Source of the DNA: Perilla frutescens
Lineage: Eukaryota > Streptophyta > Magnoliopsida > Lamiales > Lamiaceae
Assembly: GCA_026008535.1 (NCBI GenBank)
Contig: BRKX01000007.1
Location: forward strand, 57,773,001 to 57,837,000
Reading direction: 5' to 3'
Length of the DNA: 64,000 nt
Under the pieces are notes generated by a model. It worked only from the letters and a program-made list of their open reading frames with translations. It did not search any database and was not told the origin of the DNA. This document shows, in pieces, positions 1-11,287 of this stretch. How positions within the stretch are numbered: position 1 is the stretch's first letter; every line of letters begins with the position of its first letter. The position numbers and the translations under genes were made by a program.

Positions 1-252
1 CAACTAACAACTAGTACCAAAAGGAAAGTACTAAAATTAAAAATTGAACAAGATGGAAATAATGAATTTTCGTTTTTTTTTTTTTTTTTTTCGATCGGCT
101 TTCCTTTTTTTTTTTTTTGATCGTGCCTCTTTTTCCTCTTTTTTTTTTTATAACAATGAACAACGGAAATTAAATTACAACTCGATCAAACGTAAAATAA
201 AATACGACACAAAAATCGAACCAAAGTCGACGTGGCTTTGATACCACTTTTA
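1..252 (-). other. E1 5' leader fragment (family A)
   Basis: Non-coding leader of a minus-strand family A element whose body lies left of the window. It holds the A-rich tract typical of these leaders (seen as T runs at about 70-150) and ends at the primer site next to the LTR. The small frames over the T runs are low complexity, not genes. Confidence 0.8.
232..246 (-). promoter_or_regulatory. E1 primer binding site (initiator Met tRNA type)
   Basis: Read on the minus strand it is TGGTATCAAAGCCAC, one mismatch from the usual plant iMet site TGGTATCAGAGC, seven bases past the LTR end. It sets the orientation of E1. Confidence 0.8.
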
Positions 253-1488
253 TGATACGACCCGAACTCTAGGAACGAACACACGTCGACACACGTAAGT
301 TTTTGTGTCTACTATGACTCAAACAATCAAAGTAAAATAAGCAGAATAATAATGGAACAAACTAGACGACTAAGACTCAACTAAAATACCTAGACAATGA
401 CACACAAAATAACACAAAATCCAATGAAATATGGGCTGTTTAGGACGGCAATGATGAAGGTATTGATGAAGGAATTTCGATGGTGATGAATAGGGTTAGA
501 AGGGCTAGGGTAGATAGGATATGATAGAGTTGTGATGGACTTACGGATTGAACGAAGGCGACACGATTTGAACTCGAAGGTGGCTGATCTTGAGACGAAC
601 GTGGATGATGATGTTTGACGTCGATTATGGCTGGATGAACGATGGTTTGTAGATGTGAATTACAACCCGAAAGTTGCCTTAAATCTCGAACGTAGACAAG
701 GCCAAATTCTTTAAGTTGCTCTTCGGATAGCGAGTTTCCGACGATCCCTCGAACGTGGACGGCGAATTCCCTTTGTAAAACTTAGAGGTGCTAAATCTAA
801 GAGTATGAATTTAATTATCTAAACTCACAAAAGATTAAACGGGGAGAGACGATATTGAAAGCAAAGGCTTAATAATCAAATATAGTCTAAAATAACAATG
901 AAGCATGGATCCACTATTTATAATAGTTGGATCGAATTCCTAAGGCTAAGGGACGAAAATAATAGTCCTAATTAGACTAGAATTGGACTTTGACTACTTC
1001 ATAAACTAGAATTCTATTTAAGGTAGATTTTGTAGATCTTGCCTTATCTAAAAATCTGGTCAAAATTCTATCTAAAATAACCGAAAAATCCTAACTAAAA
1101 ATCTGCAAAATTTCGTCCATAATATAATAAATAAAATACTATAGACTAATAAATCAATCCCCTTAATTGGATCATCAAGGGCCGATTATTTTGGGCTTTT
1201 CCACCATGCATGCTTAACTTGGGCTGAATAGCAAGTATACACATCAAGCCCAACAAAAGCACACTCGCACGTCTCCTTCATGTATTGTACTCCACATCTT
1301 GATCTCCATCTTCCAATGTCAACAAGTTCATCATCTTCAAGCTTCCTTGTACGCCGTCTTCTTCTTCAAGCTTCTTGCGGATTGTAGCTTGCAAATATTC
1401 TTGCAACTTCTTAGCTCTTAATCTTGTGACGGGTCCTTTGAATTGAAGCTCCTGATTGACTTCCTCATTGCTATGGATGTCCTCATCA
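253..1488 (-). repeat. 5' LTR of E1 (family A)
   Basis: Minus-strand LTR beginning TGATGAGGACATCC at 1488 and ending GGGTCGTATCA at 253. A TATAAATA box is at 915-922 and the conserved GTAAGT at 539-544. The right flank TTAAT (1489-1493) is one copy of the target duplication; the other is off the window. It interrupts the integrase frame of E2. Confidence 0.88.
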
Positions 1489-1850
1489 TTAATGACAATG
1501 CATACCGCATTGATCTACCTGGTGAGTATAAGTGTTCTTCTACGTTTAATATTGCTGATTTATCTCCTTTTCTTGCAGATGAATTCGACCATGACGAGGA
1601 TCCAAATTCGAGGACGAATTCTTTTCAGCAGGGGGGGAATGATGAGGACATCCATAGCAATGAGGAAGTCAATGAAGAGCTTCAATTTAAAGGCCCCGTC
1701 ACAAGACTAAGAGCTAAGAAGTTGCAAGATTATTTGCAAGCTACAATTCGCAAGAAGCTTGAAGAAGAAGACGGCGTGCAAGGAAGCTTGAAAATGATGA
1801 ACTTGTTGATATTGGAAGATGGAGATCAAGACATGGAGAACACAACATGA
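1489..1850 (+). CDS. E2 integrase C-terminus and LTR-spanning tail (partial)
   Basis: The open frame gives the end of a Gypsy polyprotein: NDNAYRIDLPGEYKCSSTFN, the conserved integrase C-terminal fold, then the motif NSRTNSFQQGGND, then about 70 residues encoded within the 3' LTR, including GPVTRLRAKKLQ and an acidic end. The G run of the PPT encodes the QGG. The frame is open to the TGA at 1848-1850. The N-terminal part was separated by E1, so this is a fragment with no independent start; the ATG upstream at 1443 lies in the E1 LTR and is accidental. Family assignment comes from near identity to E7 and E14. Confidence 0.8.
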
Positions 1851-2791
1851 AGATGTGCACGTGTGCATGAGGACGTGTGCATGAGCTCAAGAAGTGAAGA
1901 GTTTCGGTCAAGTTGAAGAAGACTGAATTTTTGGTCCTTGTTGATTTTATCTAGTAGTATTTTATTTTAGACTATAGTATTTATTTTATTTAATTATACT
2001 ATAGTTAGGATCAGATTTTAATTAATTATTTAGGATAATTTCGGTTATGATTAGTCCAAGTCATAGGTTTGACTAGAATTTTAATTAAGGGAAGAAACTA
2101 CCTTAAATAGAATTCTAGTTTAGGAAAACTTCCAAGTCCAATTCTAGATCAATTTGGACTCCTTATTTTCGTCCATTAGCATAGGATTTTCGGTCACCTA
2201 TGTCCTATAAATAGGTGATCTTTGTGAGTTTAGATAATTAAATTCATACTCTTAGATTTAGCTTCTCTAAGTTTTACAAAGGGAATTCGCCGTCCACGTT
2301 TGAGGGATCGTCGGAAACTCGCTATCGAAGAACAACTTAAAGAATTTGGCCTTGTGTACGTTCAAGATTCAAGGTAACTTTCGGGTTGTAATTCACACCA
2401 TAACCACCGCCGCCGTCCAGCCACCTTCGACGCCACCACCATCCACCGTCGTCCATCTCAACCATCATCCTCAAGATCGCGTTCTCTTCGTTATATCCGT
2501 AAGTCCGTTTCAACTCTATCATATCCTATCTACCCTAGCCCTTCTAAACCTAATCATCACCATCGAAATTCCTTCATTAATACCGTCCAATCCATCATCC
2601 AAAACAGGCCCATAATCCTTTGGATATTGTGTTATTTTGTGTGTCATTGTCTAGGTATTTTAGTTGAGTCTTAGTCATCTAGTTTGTTCCATTATTATTC
2701 CGCTTATTTTACTTTGATTATTTGAGTCATAGAAGACACAAAAACTTACGTGTGTCGACGTGTGTTCGTTCCTAGAGTTCGGGTCGTATCA
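1640..2791 (+). repeat. 3' LTR of E2 (family A)
   Basis: Begins TGATGAGGACATCC directly after the PPT GGGGGGGAA and ends GGGTCGTATCA. It contains a TATAAATA box near 2207. Length 1152 bp, slightly shorter than E14's LTRs (1238 and 1209). Confidence 0.88.
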
Positions 2792-3320
2792 TTTACAAAG
2801 GGAATTCGCCATCCACGTTCGAGGGATCATCGGAAACTCGCTATCCGAAGAGCAACTTAAAGAATTTGGCCTTGTGTACGTTCGAGATTCAAGGCAACTT
2901 TCGGATTGTAATTCACATCACAACCACCACCGCCGTCCAGCCACCTTCGACGCCACCACCATCCACCGTCGTCCATATCACCATCAACCACAAGATCGTG
3001 TCCCGTTCGTGCTTCGTCTTATCCAATCCGTAAGTCCATCGTATCTCTAACATACCCTATCTACTCAAGCCATTCTAAACCAATACACACCATCGAAATT
3101 CCATCCTCAATACCTTCATCATAGCCGTTCCCAACAGCCCCCTTGTTCATTGGATTTGTGTTATTTTGTGTGTCATTGTCTAGGTATTTTAGTTGAGTCT
3201 TAGTCGTCTAGTTTATTCCATTATCTTCCGCATATTTTATCTTTGATTGTTTGAGTCATAGAAGACACAAAAACTTACGTGTGTCGACGTGTGTTCGTTC
3301 CTAGAGTTCGGGTCGTATCA
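2792..3320 (+). repeat. E3: 3' part of an older family A LTR
   Basis: Matches the last 529 bp or so of the family A LTR, from TTTACAAAGGG to GGGTCGTATCA. E2 inserted into it; its left part is off the window. Whether it is a solo LTR or the 3' LTR of a larger element cannot be decided here. Its right flank CAGTG is leader sequence of E4. Confidence 0.82.
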
Positions 3321-4129
3321 CAGTGTGTGAAAATCGTGTATATGGAAGTAGGAACTCGTGTGGTTTGTTCTAAGGAAGGACGGGAATGCTAATCTCGGAG
3401 CAAGGATGAATTTGGTGTGTATAGATGAGATACGGGTTGCGTATGTGTGTGTAGGAGGGTGGCCGATTGTAGTAGGTGTGTGGGTGGATATGGCCGAATG
3501 TGTTGGTATGGTTTAGGGGTGGTGGTCGAGTATAGGAATGGTAGGAAAGGAAAGAAGTAGATCAATTATTGAAGTTCCAAATAGGTTTAGGAATTCCAAA
3601 AATAAATCTAGGTAGAAGAAGGAAAGAATTAGAAGAGATAAGGAAAGAAGAAAGAGATAAGGTAAGTAGGGGATTTGGATATGTATCAATCTATGTGACA
3701 CAATCTAAATACCTTAATTAGCCTAGACTCTAGAAGGAATGAACCAAAAATAAGATAAGACACTTAAGGAAGTTACCAACAAGAAATAGAACTTGTATGG
3801 AAAGTTCCAAAAGTAAAACAAACTTGAAGGAAACTACCAAAAATAAGAAAAGACTTATTAAGGTAATTACCAACTAACAACTAGTACCAAAAGGAAAGTA
3901 CCAAAATTAAAATTGAACTAAAAGGAAACAATGAATTTTCATTTTTTTTTTTATCGATTTTTTTTTTTTTGAATTCGATCTTTTTTTTTTTTTTTGATCG
4001 AAGCTTTTTCTCTTCTCTTTTTTTTTTTAACAATGAACAACGAAAATTAAATTACAACTCGATTAGACGTAAAATAAAATACGACACAAAAATCGAACCA
4101 AAGCCGACGTGGCTTTGATACCACTTTTA
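3321..4129 (-). other. E4 5' leader (family A)
   Basis: Minus-strand family A leader, collinear with the leaders of E5 and E14. It contains the spaced GGTAACTTCC/GGAACTTTCC-type imperfect repeats (about 3720-3910), the A-rich tract (3941-4030) and a primer site at 4109-4123. E3 inserted about 100 bases before the expected gag start. Confidence 0.8.
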
Positions 4130-4246
4130 TGATACGACCCGAACTCTAGGAACGAACACACGTCGACACACGTAAGTTTTTGTGTCTTTCTATGACTCAA
4201 ATGATCAAAGTAAAATAAGCGGAAAATAATGGAACAAACTAGATGA
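4130..4246 (-). repeat. E4 5' LTR, truncated to its last 117 bp
   Basis: Starts on the plus strand with TGATACGACCCGAACTC, the reverse of a family A LTR end, then stops abruptly at 4246 and abuts protease coding sequence of E5. The missing part, over 1 kb, indicates a deletion that removed most of the LTR and part of the neighbour. Confidence 0.82.
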
Positions 4247-5379
4247 CTTTAGGAGTGAGTGGCTTGAGTACAGTGGTGCGGCCGTCCCTGATGATCGAAT
4301 AGGTATTGGCCAAACCATCGTGAACTGCTTTTCTGTCGAACTGCCACGGTCTTCCTAACAGTATATGGGCTGCTTCCATGGGAATAACATCACAAAGAAC
4401 AGTGTCAGAATAACGACCTTTAGTAAAAGACACGTGTACCTGACCTGTCACTCGAATGGATCCGCGATCTGTGAGCCACTGCAACTTGTACGGTTTTGGA
4501 TGCTTTGTTGTGGTTAGGGCGAGTTTATCAACGGCATACTGGCTGATTGCGTTGATTACACTCCCACTGTCTATAATCATGGCGCATGTCTGATCTTTGA
4601 TGGCAACTCGAGTGTAAAAGATGTTCTCTCGTTGCGATTGCTCTTCTTCTTCACGACCGATGTTCAGACTGCGAATAGACACTAAGCTGACATGAGGTAG
4701 CTCGGCTTCCTCATCTTCCTCGTCGACTTTAGGGGCTTCGACGGCTTCATTGGCGGCAGCCTGAGGCTCTTCTTCATCTTCACTGGCTGATTCAAGTCCA
4801 TTCTGTTCATTGAGGAACAGAACACGCCGGTTTGGACACTGGTTCTGGAAATGACCCCAACCTTGGCATTTATGACATTGAATGTCACGGGCTCGACTAG
4901 GGGCTGCATTCGGCGTTGGAGTGGACTGATTGGGCCGTTAGAATGGTGGCCTGGGTGTAGACTCGGGTCTACGGCTTGCTTGCGGTGTAGAACGGTCGAA
5001 ACGGCGTTCTGGAGGGCCGGATTGACCTCGGGGTCGTGTGGAATCAGTAGAAGGAGTAGAAGGTGATGTGGAAGGTGTACCTTTACTCCAAGATGATCGA
5101 GTAGGGGCTGAAGTCTGACTAGATCGACGGCGGCCTTCTCGCAACTGCTTTTCCACAATTGATGCGTATTGCACCATTCTCTCTATGCTGGTGAACTCCT
5201 TGAGTTCTACTTCACAGGCAATGTCTGGATTCATACCTTCAATGTACCGAATGATGGTAGCATTTAAGGTTTCCTCTTTTCCGACTCGATTGAGGGCGGT
5301 TTCGAGCTCTTTGTGGTACTCTTCAATCGAACGGGTGCCTTGCTTGATCCGGTTGAGCTTCTTCTCAAGCTCTCTTTCA
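4247..5379 (-). pseudogene. E5 gag C-terminus, zinc knuckle and protease (broken)
   Basis: The frame gives the end of the gag capsid-like domain (EYHKELETALNRVGKEE), a Ser/Pro/Arg-rich linker, a CCHC knuckle CHKCQGWGHFQNQC (minus strand near 4855-4890), an acidic spacer and a retroviral-type aspartic protease with the catalytic MIIDSGS near 4560-4580 and the flap-side motif ILLGRPWQFD. One in-frame stop (TAA, 4938-4940) replaces CAA, a C-to-T change. The protein stops at the 4246/4247 junction, just past the protease. In a working element this would process the Gag-Pol precursor inside the particle. Confidence 0.82.
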
Positions 5380-5972
5380 CTTCAATCAAATCATTCTATG
5401 TTCACATTCCAACTGCATAAGCATTCTGGGTTCCCTAACACTTTAACATTCTCACATTCCAATCACTTACACATTGTAACATTTCTAATCATAGGGCATT
5501 GATTACTATCATCAAACTTTCTTTCAAAACATATCATAGACATATAATCCCGTTCAAAACATCACTTTTCATTTCAAACATAATGGATATATAGTCACAT
5601 TCAAAATAATCATTCAATACTATCTAGGCATAAAGTCCCATAATTTTACCATCATGGACAAGAGTCTGATCCATTCATAACCATCATCATATGGACACAT
5701 AGTCCCAAAATGATACCATTATCCTTTTGAAACCATCATTGGCGCGACTTTTCATAAATACCACCAATGTGGAGAATGGTGCTTATCCACATTTCCTTTT
5801 TTGAAATCAATAAACATCATTGAATCTCAAAAACATTTTAACTCACATACCTTTCTATTTGAAGCAGATGAGTGCGGTGCAGGCGACGTGCTAGGGCTAT
5901 CAGACAATCAATTAAGAGAATACATTGAGAACTTGACTCAATCAATAATATGACAGGCCTGCAGAGTTGCAG

Positions 5973-5987
5973 CCTGCTCTGATACCA
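5973..5987 (-). promoter_or_regulatory. E6 primer binding site (iMet tRNA)
   Basis: Minus strand TGGTATCAGAGCAGG, an exact match to the usual plant iMet primer site core, three bases past the LTR end. It fixes E6 as minus strand. Confidence 0.82.
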
Positions 5988-5990
5988 CTC

Positions 5991-8479
5991 TGTAACGCCC
6001 CGATCCCGGGAGAAGGGCAGGGGACCGGTGCGCTACTTGGGGGAAGGGGTTGTTGAACAGAAGCAATCAAAGAAATAGGGTTAGTGCCCCAAAAATTTGG
6101 GCAACATAACCTCTATAAAATTGATCAATCCACGCTTTTAAAGCGTATGAAATGACTCAAACCAGATACCATGACTCTTAGGATGAACCCAAGAAAGAAT
6201 AACAAAGGCAAACTTCAATGTAAATAATAACAGTTCAAAGGTTAACTGTTAATAGGTTAGGCATGAAAAAGGCCAGACTGATGTCTGTCCAAATACTTGA
6301 AGTAAAGAGATGCCAGGCTCCCGCCTGTCGTGAAAGCAATATAAAGCCAGGCTTTTGCCTTGACATGGAAAACAATGTAAAGCCAGGCTTGCGCCTGTCT
6401 GAATAAGGAAGGTAAATAAATGTCAGGCTTTCGCCTGTCAGGAACGGAAAGTAAACGGGATTCGGAGAACCGAACACTCCATAACAGTAAAGAAAACGGG
6501 ATTCGGAGAACCGAACACTCCGTAGCAGTAAAGAAAACGGGATTCGGAGAACCGAACACTCCGTAGCAGTAAAGAAAATGGGATTCGGAGAACCGAACAC
6601 TCCATAACAGTAAAGAAAACAGGATTCTGAGAACCGAACACTCCATAACAGTAATCAGAGTAAGCGGAAAAGAACGCAGTGCATTTATTTAGACTCAAAA
6701 GGAAGCATGTTCTCAGTTAGACTCCATAGCGGAAAAGGAAACATATACATCAAATGATAGCCCTTCAACTTTAGCACAGCCGTCCACCATCCCGCAGCTC
6801 ATCCTGAAAAATATTTGAAATGATTTGGGGCGTGAGTACTAATGCACTCAGTGGGTACTTTTGAGAAAAACCTTCACAATCATTTTATAAAACAGAATAT
6901 CCAATCATATTTTAAGCATATCATGGAAAGCTTTCAAAACAGAAAATTTGTGAATTCCATGTATACTAAATCATTTTAGTTCCATCATTGCGCGCCACTC
7001 TCCCCTAGAACGCTTACGGTGAGTCGGTTCGTGTACACAACCCGGCTGCTTAAGGTTGGACACTGCCCTGTTTGCTTGGGGCTCGATATCGTGAACCATT
7101 GTAGTTTCGTCACCAAAACAGTAGTAAGACTTACATGAGTCAGGAGAGCACATCAAATACAGTCATGAGTTGGATATTCAATCACATTCATTTTATAAAT
7201 ATCAGGGCTTAATAACCCGAAATATATTTTTATATAATAAAAACCCACCTGAAAATCTGATCTGGATAGCTAGATCTAGATTCTGGTTCTGGTCTCAACT
7301 AGAAGTCTCCTTCTTCTGAGCCTACAAGATTATCCGGCAACTTAGTTTCGATGAAAGACTACCATTAGGTCAAAATCTAACCTTTCTTAGCTATGAAGTA
7401 AATATTATAATATCTACAATCTTAACACGAAGCACCCAGGTCATCAAAATATTTTGACTCTTAAGGGAACTTTACTCAGGGCATTTTTATAAAGAAAAAC
7501 CCTTTTGGAAGTTTTGGCATACGGGGTGGTCAAACCCGTATCCTACAATTAACTCGGTACAAATAAATTCATACCGCAAGATCTGCCCATTGGAAAAATA
7601 TGAAACTTTAAATAAAAAATACTATATTTTGATACGGAACAACTTTTGAGCTTAAAAATACGATAGGGCTATCCACGAAGGATAGATCTGAAAAAGACTA
7701 CAATTTAATAATCGGATACCCAAAATATACCCGATATTAAAAAGTGACAACATGGAAAATGTATATAAATATACATAGAACATAAAACCCTAAAGACACT
7801 TTTTGATTCGATGACCCGAAAGAGTCACCGATTTGAAAGGTGGTGGCGACTTTTGGCGGCGGTCACGATGATTTTCCATCGTGATCGTCCGTCGTGTCAT
7901 CATTTCAATCACGTATTCGTGATCTACGCGTTGACACCTTCAAAATGACTATTTCAGAAATGAAATAGGAAACTAGAGTCGTACCTTCTCTAGAAGCTGC
8001 TCGGCGTTTAGATTTTGAAAATGAATGAAAAATGAAACCTTAACCTCCTATTTATAGAAGAAAAATAAATAGGATAATAACGAATAAAAGAAAGAGGATA
8101 ATGATGGAATAGGATAATGATGGAAAAAGAATAGGATAATTACGAATAGGATAATATTTCGAAAAAGAAATTGGATAATGACGGATGTGCCTTAGTTATC
8201 CAAATCTATTACCTTTCACCCTAAAATTGTGCCAAGTGTTCATTTGAACTCAAAATTGGAATATTCAAAGTTTGGCACGATCCTTGAAATATTATCTATC
8301 AGCCCGAGAAAAATATCAGAGCATATTTTTAAAATAATTTTTGACCAAATAAATTTAACAGATTTCCCCGGCTGTGATTTTCCTTTATTTGAATCCTTTA
8401 AGGAAACAACTTCTTTTCTAGATTACCCTCAGGCAACATAAGTCGAGTAAAACCTTCTAAAATATTTCGAGGTATTACA
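5991..8479 (-). repeat. 5' LTR of E6 (Tekay/Del-like, 2.5 kb)
   Basis: Plus-strand reading begins TGTAACGCCCCGATCC and ends GGTATTACA; long TGTAA...TTACA LTRs are typical of the Tekay/Del chromovirus clade. It holds two families of short tandem repeats (about 6250-6440 and 6456-6660). The repeats create overlapping minus-strand frames that are not genes. Confidence 0.75.
6456..6660. repeat. Five tandem copies of a 41 bp unit inside the E6 LTR
   Basis: The unit starts at CGGGATTCGGAGAACCGAAC and recurs at 6456, 6497, 6538, 6579 and 6620, exactly 41 bp apart, with few substitutions. Just upstream (about 6250-6440) lies a looser repeat containing GCCAGGCTT.CGCCTGTC. The regular unit suggests slippage or unequal exchange within the LTR. 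Confidence 0.88.
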
Positions 8480-9151
8480 ATAGTGGACTGGAATGAAGCG
8501 TCCACGCAAGAATCCTTTCATTTCCTCCCAATTGTCAATGGGTGGATTTCTGTTTCTTCGTCTTCTTTCTTGCTGCATTTCCCACCAGGTGGCTGCGTAG
8601 CCTTTAAACTCCAAACATGCTAGCTGCACCTTTTTAGCTTCTGAAAAATCATAGCATGCGAAAATCTTCTCTACCTTACGTTCCCAATCAAGATAGATAT
8701 CGGGATCGTGAAGGCCTTCAAATTCTGGAATGCTCGTCTTGATGTTGTGGAGCATTCGATCTTCTTCATAGTCATCTCGACTATGACCTCGTCTCGGGCG
8801 GCGTCCTCGGTCAAATTCTTCAGTATTCTCATCAAAGTACTCCTCTTCAGGCTCGTTGTGACGCTCTAAGCGTTGGTTTCCTCGAATGGGTGGAGGATAG
8901 ACAGGTGTTGTTTTAGTGCGTTCAAGAGCATGCACTAAATCGTCTATCTTGTTGGAGAGAGCCTGATGTTGTCTTTGAACATGCTTAGACAACGCTTCAA
9001 AATGGTACTTGGGATCCCACGGTACTGGTGGATTCGAATACGACTCCATGGGTGCTTTGGAAGGGTCTTTGGACAAGTCCAAAGGTGGTGAAGTCGATTG
9101 GTGATCGACTGGAGGTGTAGAGGATGACTCGGTATGGGTTCCTTTCTTCAT
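8480..9151 (-). pseudogene. E5 gag N-terminal part
   Basis: Starts at the ATG at 9149-9151 (MKKGTHTESSST) right after the acceptor-like TTTGTAG of the leader, the same start context as E14 and E18. The frame contains a predicted helical region, an acidic/Arg stretch and the beginning of the Ty3-type retrotransposon gag domain (IPEFEGLHDPDIYLDWERKV, WWEMQQERRRR, GRFIPVHY). It is cut by E6 at 8480. Together with 4247-5379 it makes one gag-protease frame, now split. Confidence 0.82.
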
Positions 9152-10067
9152 GGTACCTACAAAACGAACAAACGTAAAGAAAACAAGGAAGATCCTCACA
9201 ATCTCACTTTCTCTCGTTTGTTTTCACTCTTGATTTTTTTTTTCCACTCGTGTATCACTCAAATATGTGGGTGCACAGTGTGTGAAAATCGTGTATTTGA
9301 AGGTAAGGGAATCGTGTGGTTTGTTTCGAGGAAGGACGGGAATGCTATTCTCGGAACAAGGATGAACTTGGTATGTATAGATGAGATACGGGTTGAGTAT
9401 GTGTAAGTAAGGTGATGGCCGATTGGTGTAGTGTGTAGGGTGGGGTGGCCGATTGTTAGGGATGGTAGGAAAGGAAAGAAGTAGATCAATTATTGAAGTT
9501 CCAAATAGATTTAGGACTTCCAAAAATAAATCTAGGTAGAAGAAGGAAAGAATTAGAATAGATAAGGAAAGAAGAAAGAGATAAGGTAAGTAGGGAATGT
9601 GGATATGTTGATCTATGTGACACAATCTAAATACCTTAATTAGCCTAGACTCTAGATGGAATGAACCAAAAATGAAAGAAGACTCTTATGGAAGTTACCA
9701 AAAGAAAATAGAACTTGTATGGAAAGTTCCAAAAATAAAACAACTTAGAAGGAAACTACCAAAAATAAGATAACTCACTAAGGTAATTACCAACTATGAT
9801 CTAGTACCAAAAGGAAAGTACCAAAATAAAAATTGAACTAAAAGGTAACAATGAATTTTCGTTTTTGTTTTTTTTTTTTTTTTTTTTTTTTTGAAACGAT
9901 CGACTCTTTCTTTCTTTCTTTTTTTTTTGTTGATCGTGTCTTTTCTCTTTTTCTTTTTTTTTTATAACAATGAACAATACGGAATTAAATTACAACTCGA
10001 TCAAACGTAAAATAAAATAACGACACAAAAACGAACCAAAGCCGACGTGGCTTTGATACCACTTTTA
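9152..10067 (-). other. E5 5' leader (family A)
   Basis: Family A leader with spaced GGTAACTTCC-like repeats, an A-rich tract (9862-9965) and the primer site TGGTATCAAAGCCAC on the minus strand at 10047-10061. The acceptor-like TTTTGTAG ends at 9157, six bases before the gag ATG. Confidence 0.82.
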
Positions 10068-11287
10068 TGATACGACCCGAACTCTAGGAACGAACACACG
10101 TCGACACACGTAAGTTTTGTGTCTTCGATGACTCAAATAATCAAAGTAAAATATGCGGAAGATTAACGGAACAAACTAGACGACTAAGACTCAACTAAAA
10201 TACGTAGACAATGACACACAAAATAACACAATATCCAAAAGGATAAGGGGCTGATTTGGACGGTTTTAGGGACGAGAATTATGAAGGTATTTCGATGGTG
10301 ACGAATAGGTTTAGAAGGGCTAGGGTAGATAGGATATGATAGAGTTGTATTGAACTTACGGATTGAACGGGATGACGATGAACTTGAATACGATGGGGCT
10401 GGTCTTGAAACGGACGAACGGTGGTGATGAATGACGTCGATCGGCGTTGATGAAGGTGTTAAGTCGATGTGAATTACAACCCGAAAGTTGCCTTGAATCT
10501 CGAACGTACACAAGGCCAAATTCTTTAAGTTGTTCTTCGATAGCGAGTTTCCGGCGATCCCTCGAACGTGGAAGACGAATTCCCTTTGTAAAACTTAGAG
10601 GTGCTAAATCTAAGAGTATGAATTTAATTATCTAAACTCACAAAAGATTAAAAGGGGAGAGACGATATTGAAAGCAAAGGCTTAATAATCAAATATAGTC
10701 TAAAGTAACAATGTCACATGGATCCCCTATTTATAACAATAGGTGGATCGAAAATCCTATAGCTAATGGCCGAAAAATATGAGTCCAAATAGAACTAGAA
10801 TTGGACTAGGTAATTTCCTAAACTAGAATTCTATTTAAGGTAGAACTTTTAGATCTTGCCTTATCTAAAATCCTAGTCAAACAACAACTAATATGACCGA
10901 AAATATCATCCAAATAATTAAATAAAACTGAATTATACTATGGTCTAATTAAATAAAATAAAATAAAACTATATTTTATTTTCGAACAGTTTCTGGTAAA
11001 TAAGACATGGTCACGCCTTATTCGCCATAACCTCCTGGATTGGCATCAAATTGAAATCTTCAAATATGCAGCCAAGTATGCCTCAATCCATACAAGTATG
11101 ATCCTCCTCTTTAAGTGAAAGCATTGTAATGATCTTGGAGCGGCTTTGAACATTCATTTCTTCCTCGAGCTTCTTTCGCGCATATCCTTGAAAGTAACCT
11201 TGAAGTTGCTTAGCTCGTAACCTTGTAATTGGACCTCGAATTTGCAACTCCGGGTTTGAATCTTCAATGCTATGCACGTTCTCATCA
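10068..11287 (-). repeat. 5' LTR of E5 (family A, divergent subtype)
   Basis: Ends TGATACGACCC (10068) and TGATGAGAACGTGC read from 11287. The LTR start differs from other A copies and encodes a variant tail (IRGPITRLRAKQLQGYFQGY, in the minus frame 11083-11287). TATAAATA at 10728-10735, GTAAGT at 10354-10359. Confidence 0.83.

Larger units (their letters stand above)
1489..2791 (+). mobile_element. E2: 3' end of a family A Ty3/Gypsy element
   Basis: Holds the end of the pol frame, the PPT (1631-1639) and a complete 3' LTR. Its 5' portion lies left of the window because E1 inserted into the integrase coding region. It ends at 2791 against TTTAC, the target site inside an older family A LTR (E3). 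Confidence 0.85.
5380..8479 (-). mobile_element. E6: Tekay/Del-like LTR retrotransposon fragment
   Basis: A full LTR (5991-8479) with primer site and about 590 bp of leader, inserted into the gag frame of E5. The 3' LTR, coding region and left flank are lost. The right target duplication would be ATAGT (8480-8484), matching the gag sequence expected there, while the left side retains gag only up to TTTCA, consistent with an internal deletion ending at the insertion site. No coding sequence remains. Confidence 0.75.
4247..11287 (-). mobile_element. E5: truncated family A element with nested E6
   Basis: Minus strand: 5' LTR 10068-11287, leader 9152-10067, gag 8480-9151 and 4247-5379, split by E6. 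RT, RNase H, integrase and 3' LTR are missing past the junction at 4246/4247. The right flank GTTCT (11288-11292) is in the protease frame of E7, so E5 inserted into E7. Confidence 0.83.

Noticed and set aside
44..241. 65-codon frame over T runs at the left edge
   Set aside because: Phe-rich translation of the homopolymer tract in the E1 leader, on the strand opposite to the element; low complexity.
2337..3050. His/Pro-rich frames in LTR U5 regions
   Set aside because: Translation of CCACCGCCGCC-like simple sequence in U5; seen in many LTRs in different frames.
5991..6000. tRNA gene near the CTGATACCACTCTG sequence
   Set aside because: This is a primer binding site complement (15 bases), with no tRNA fold around it.
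6456..6660. CRISPR array
   Set aside because: The 41 bp units are contiguous without unique spacers, and the DNA is a plant LTR.
6235..6698. Overlapping frames with repeated SVLRIPFSLLL-like peptides
   Set aside because: They translate the 41 bp tandem repeat of the E6 LTR in three frames; the repeat period explains the peptide repeats.
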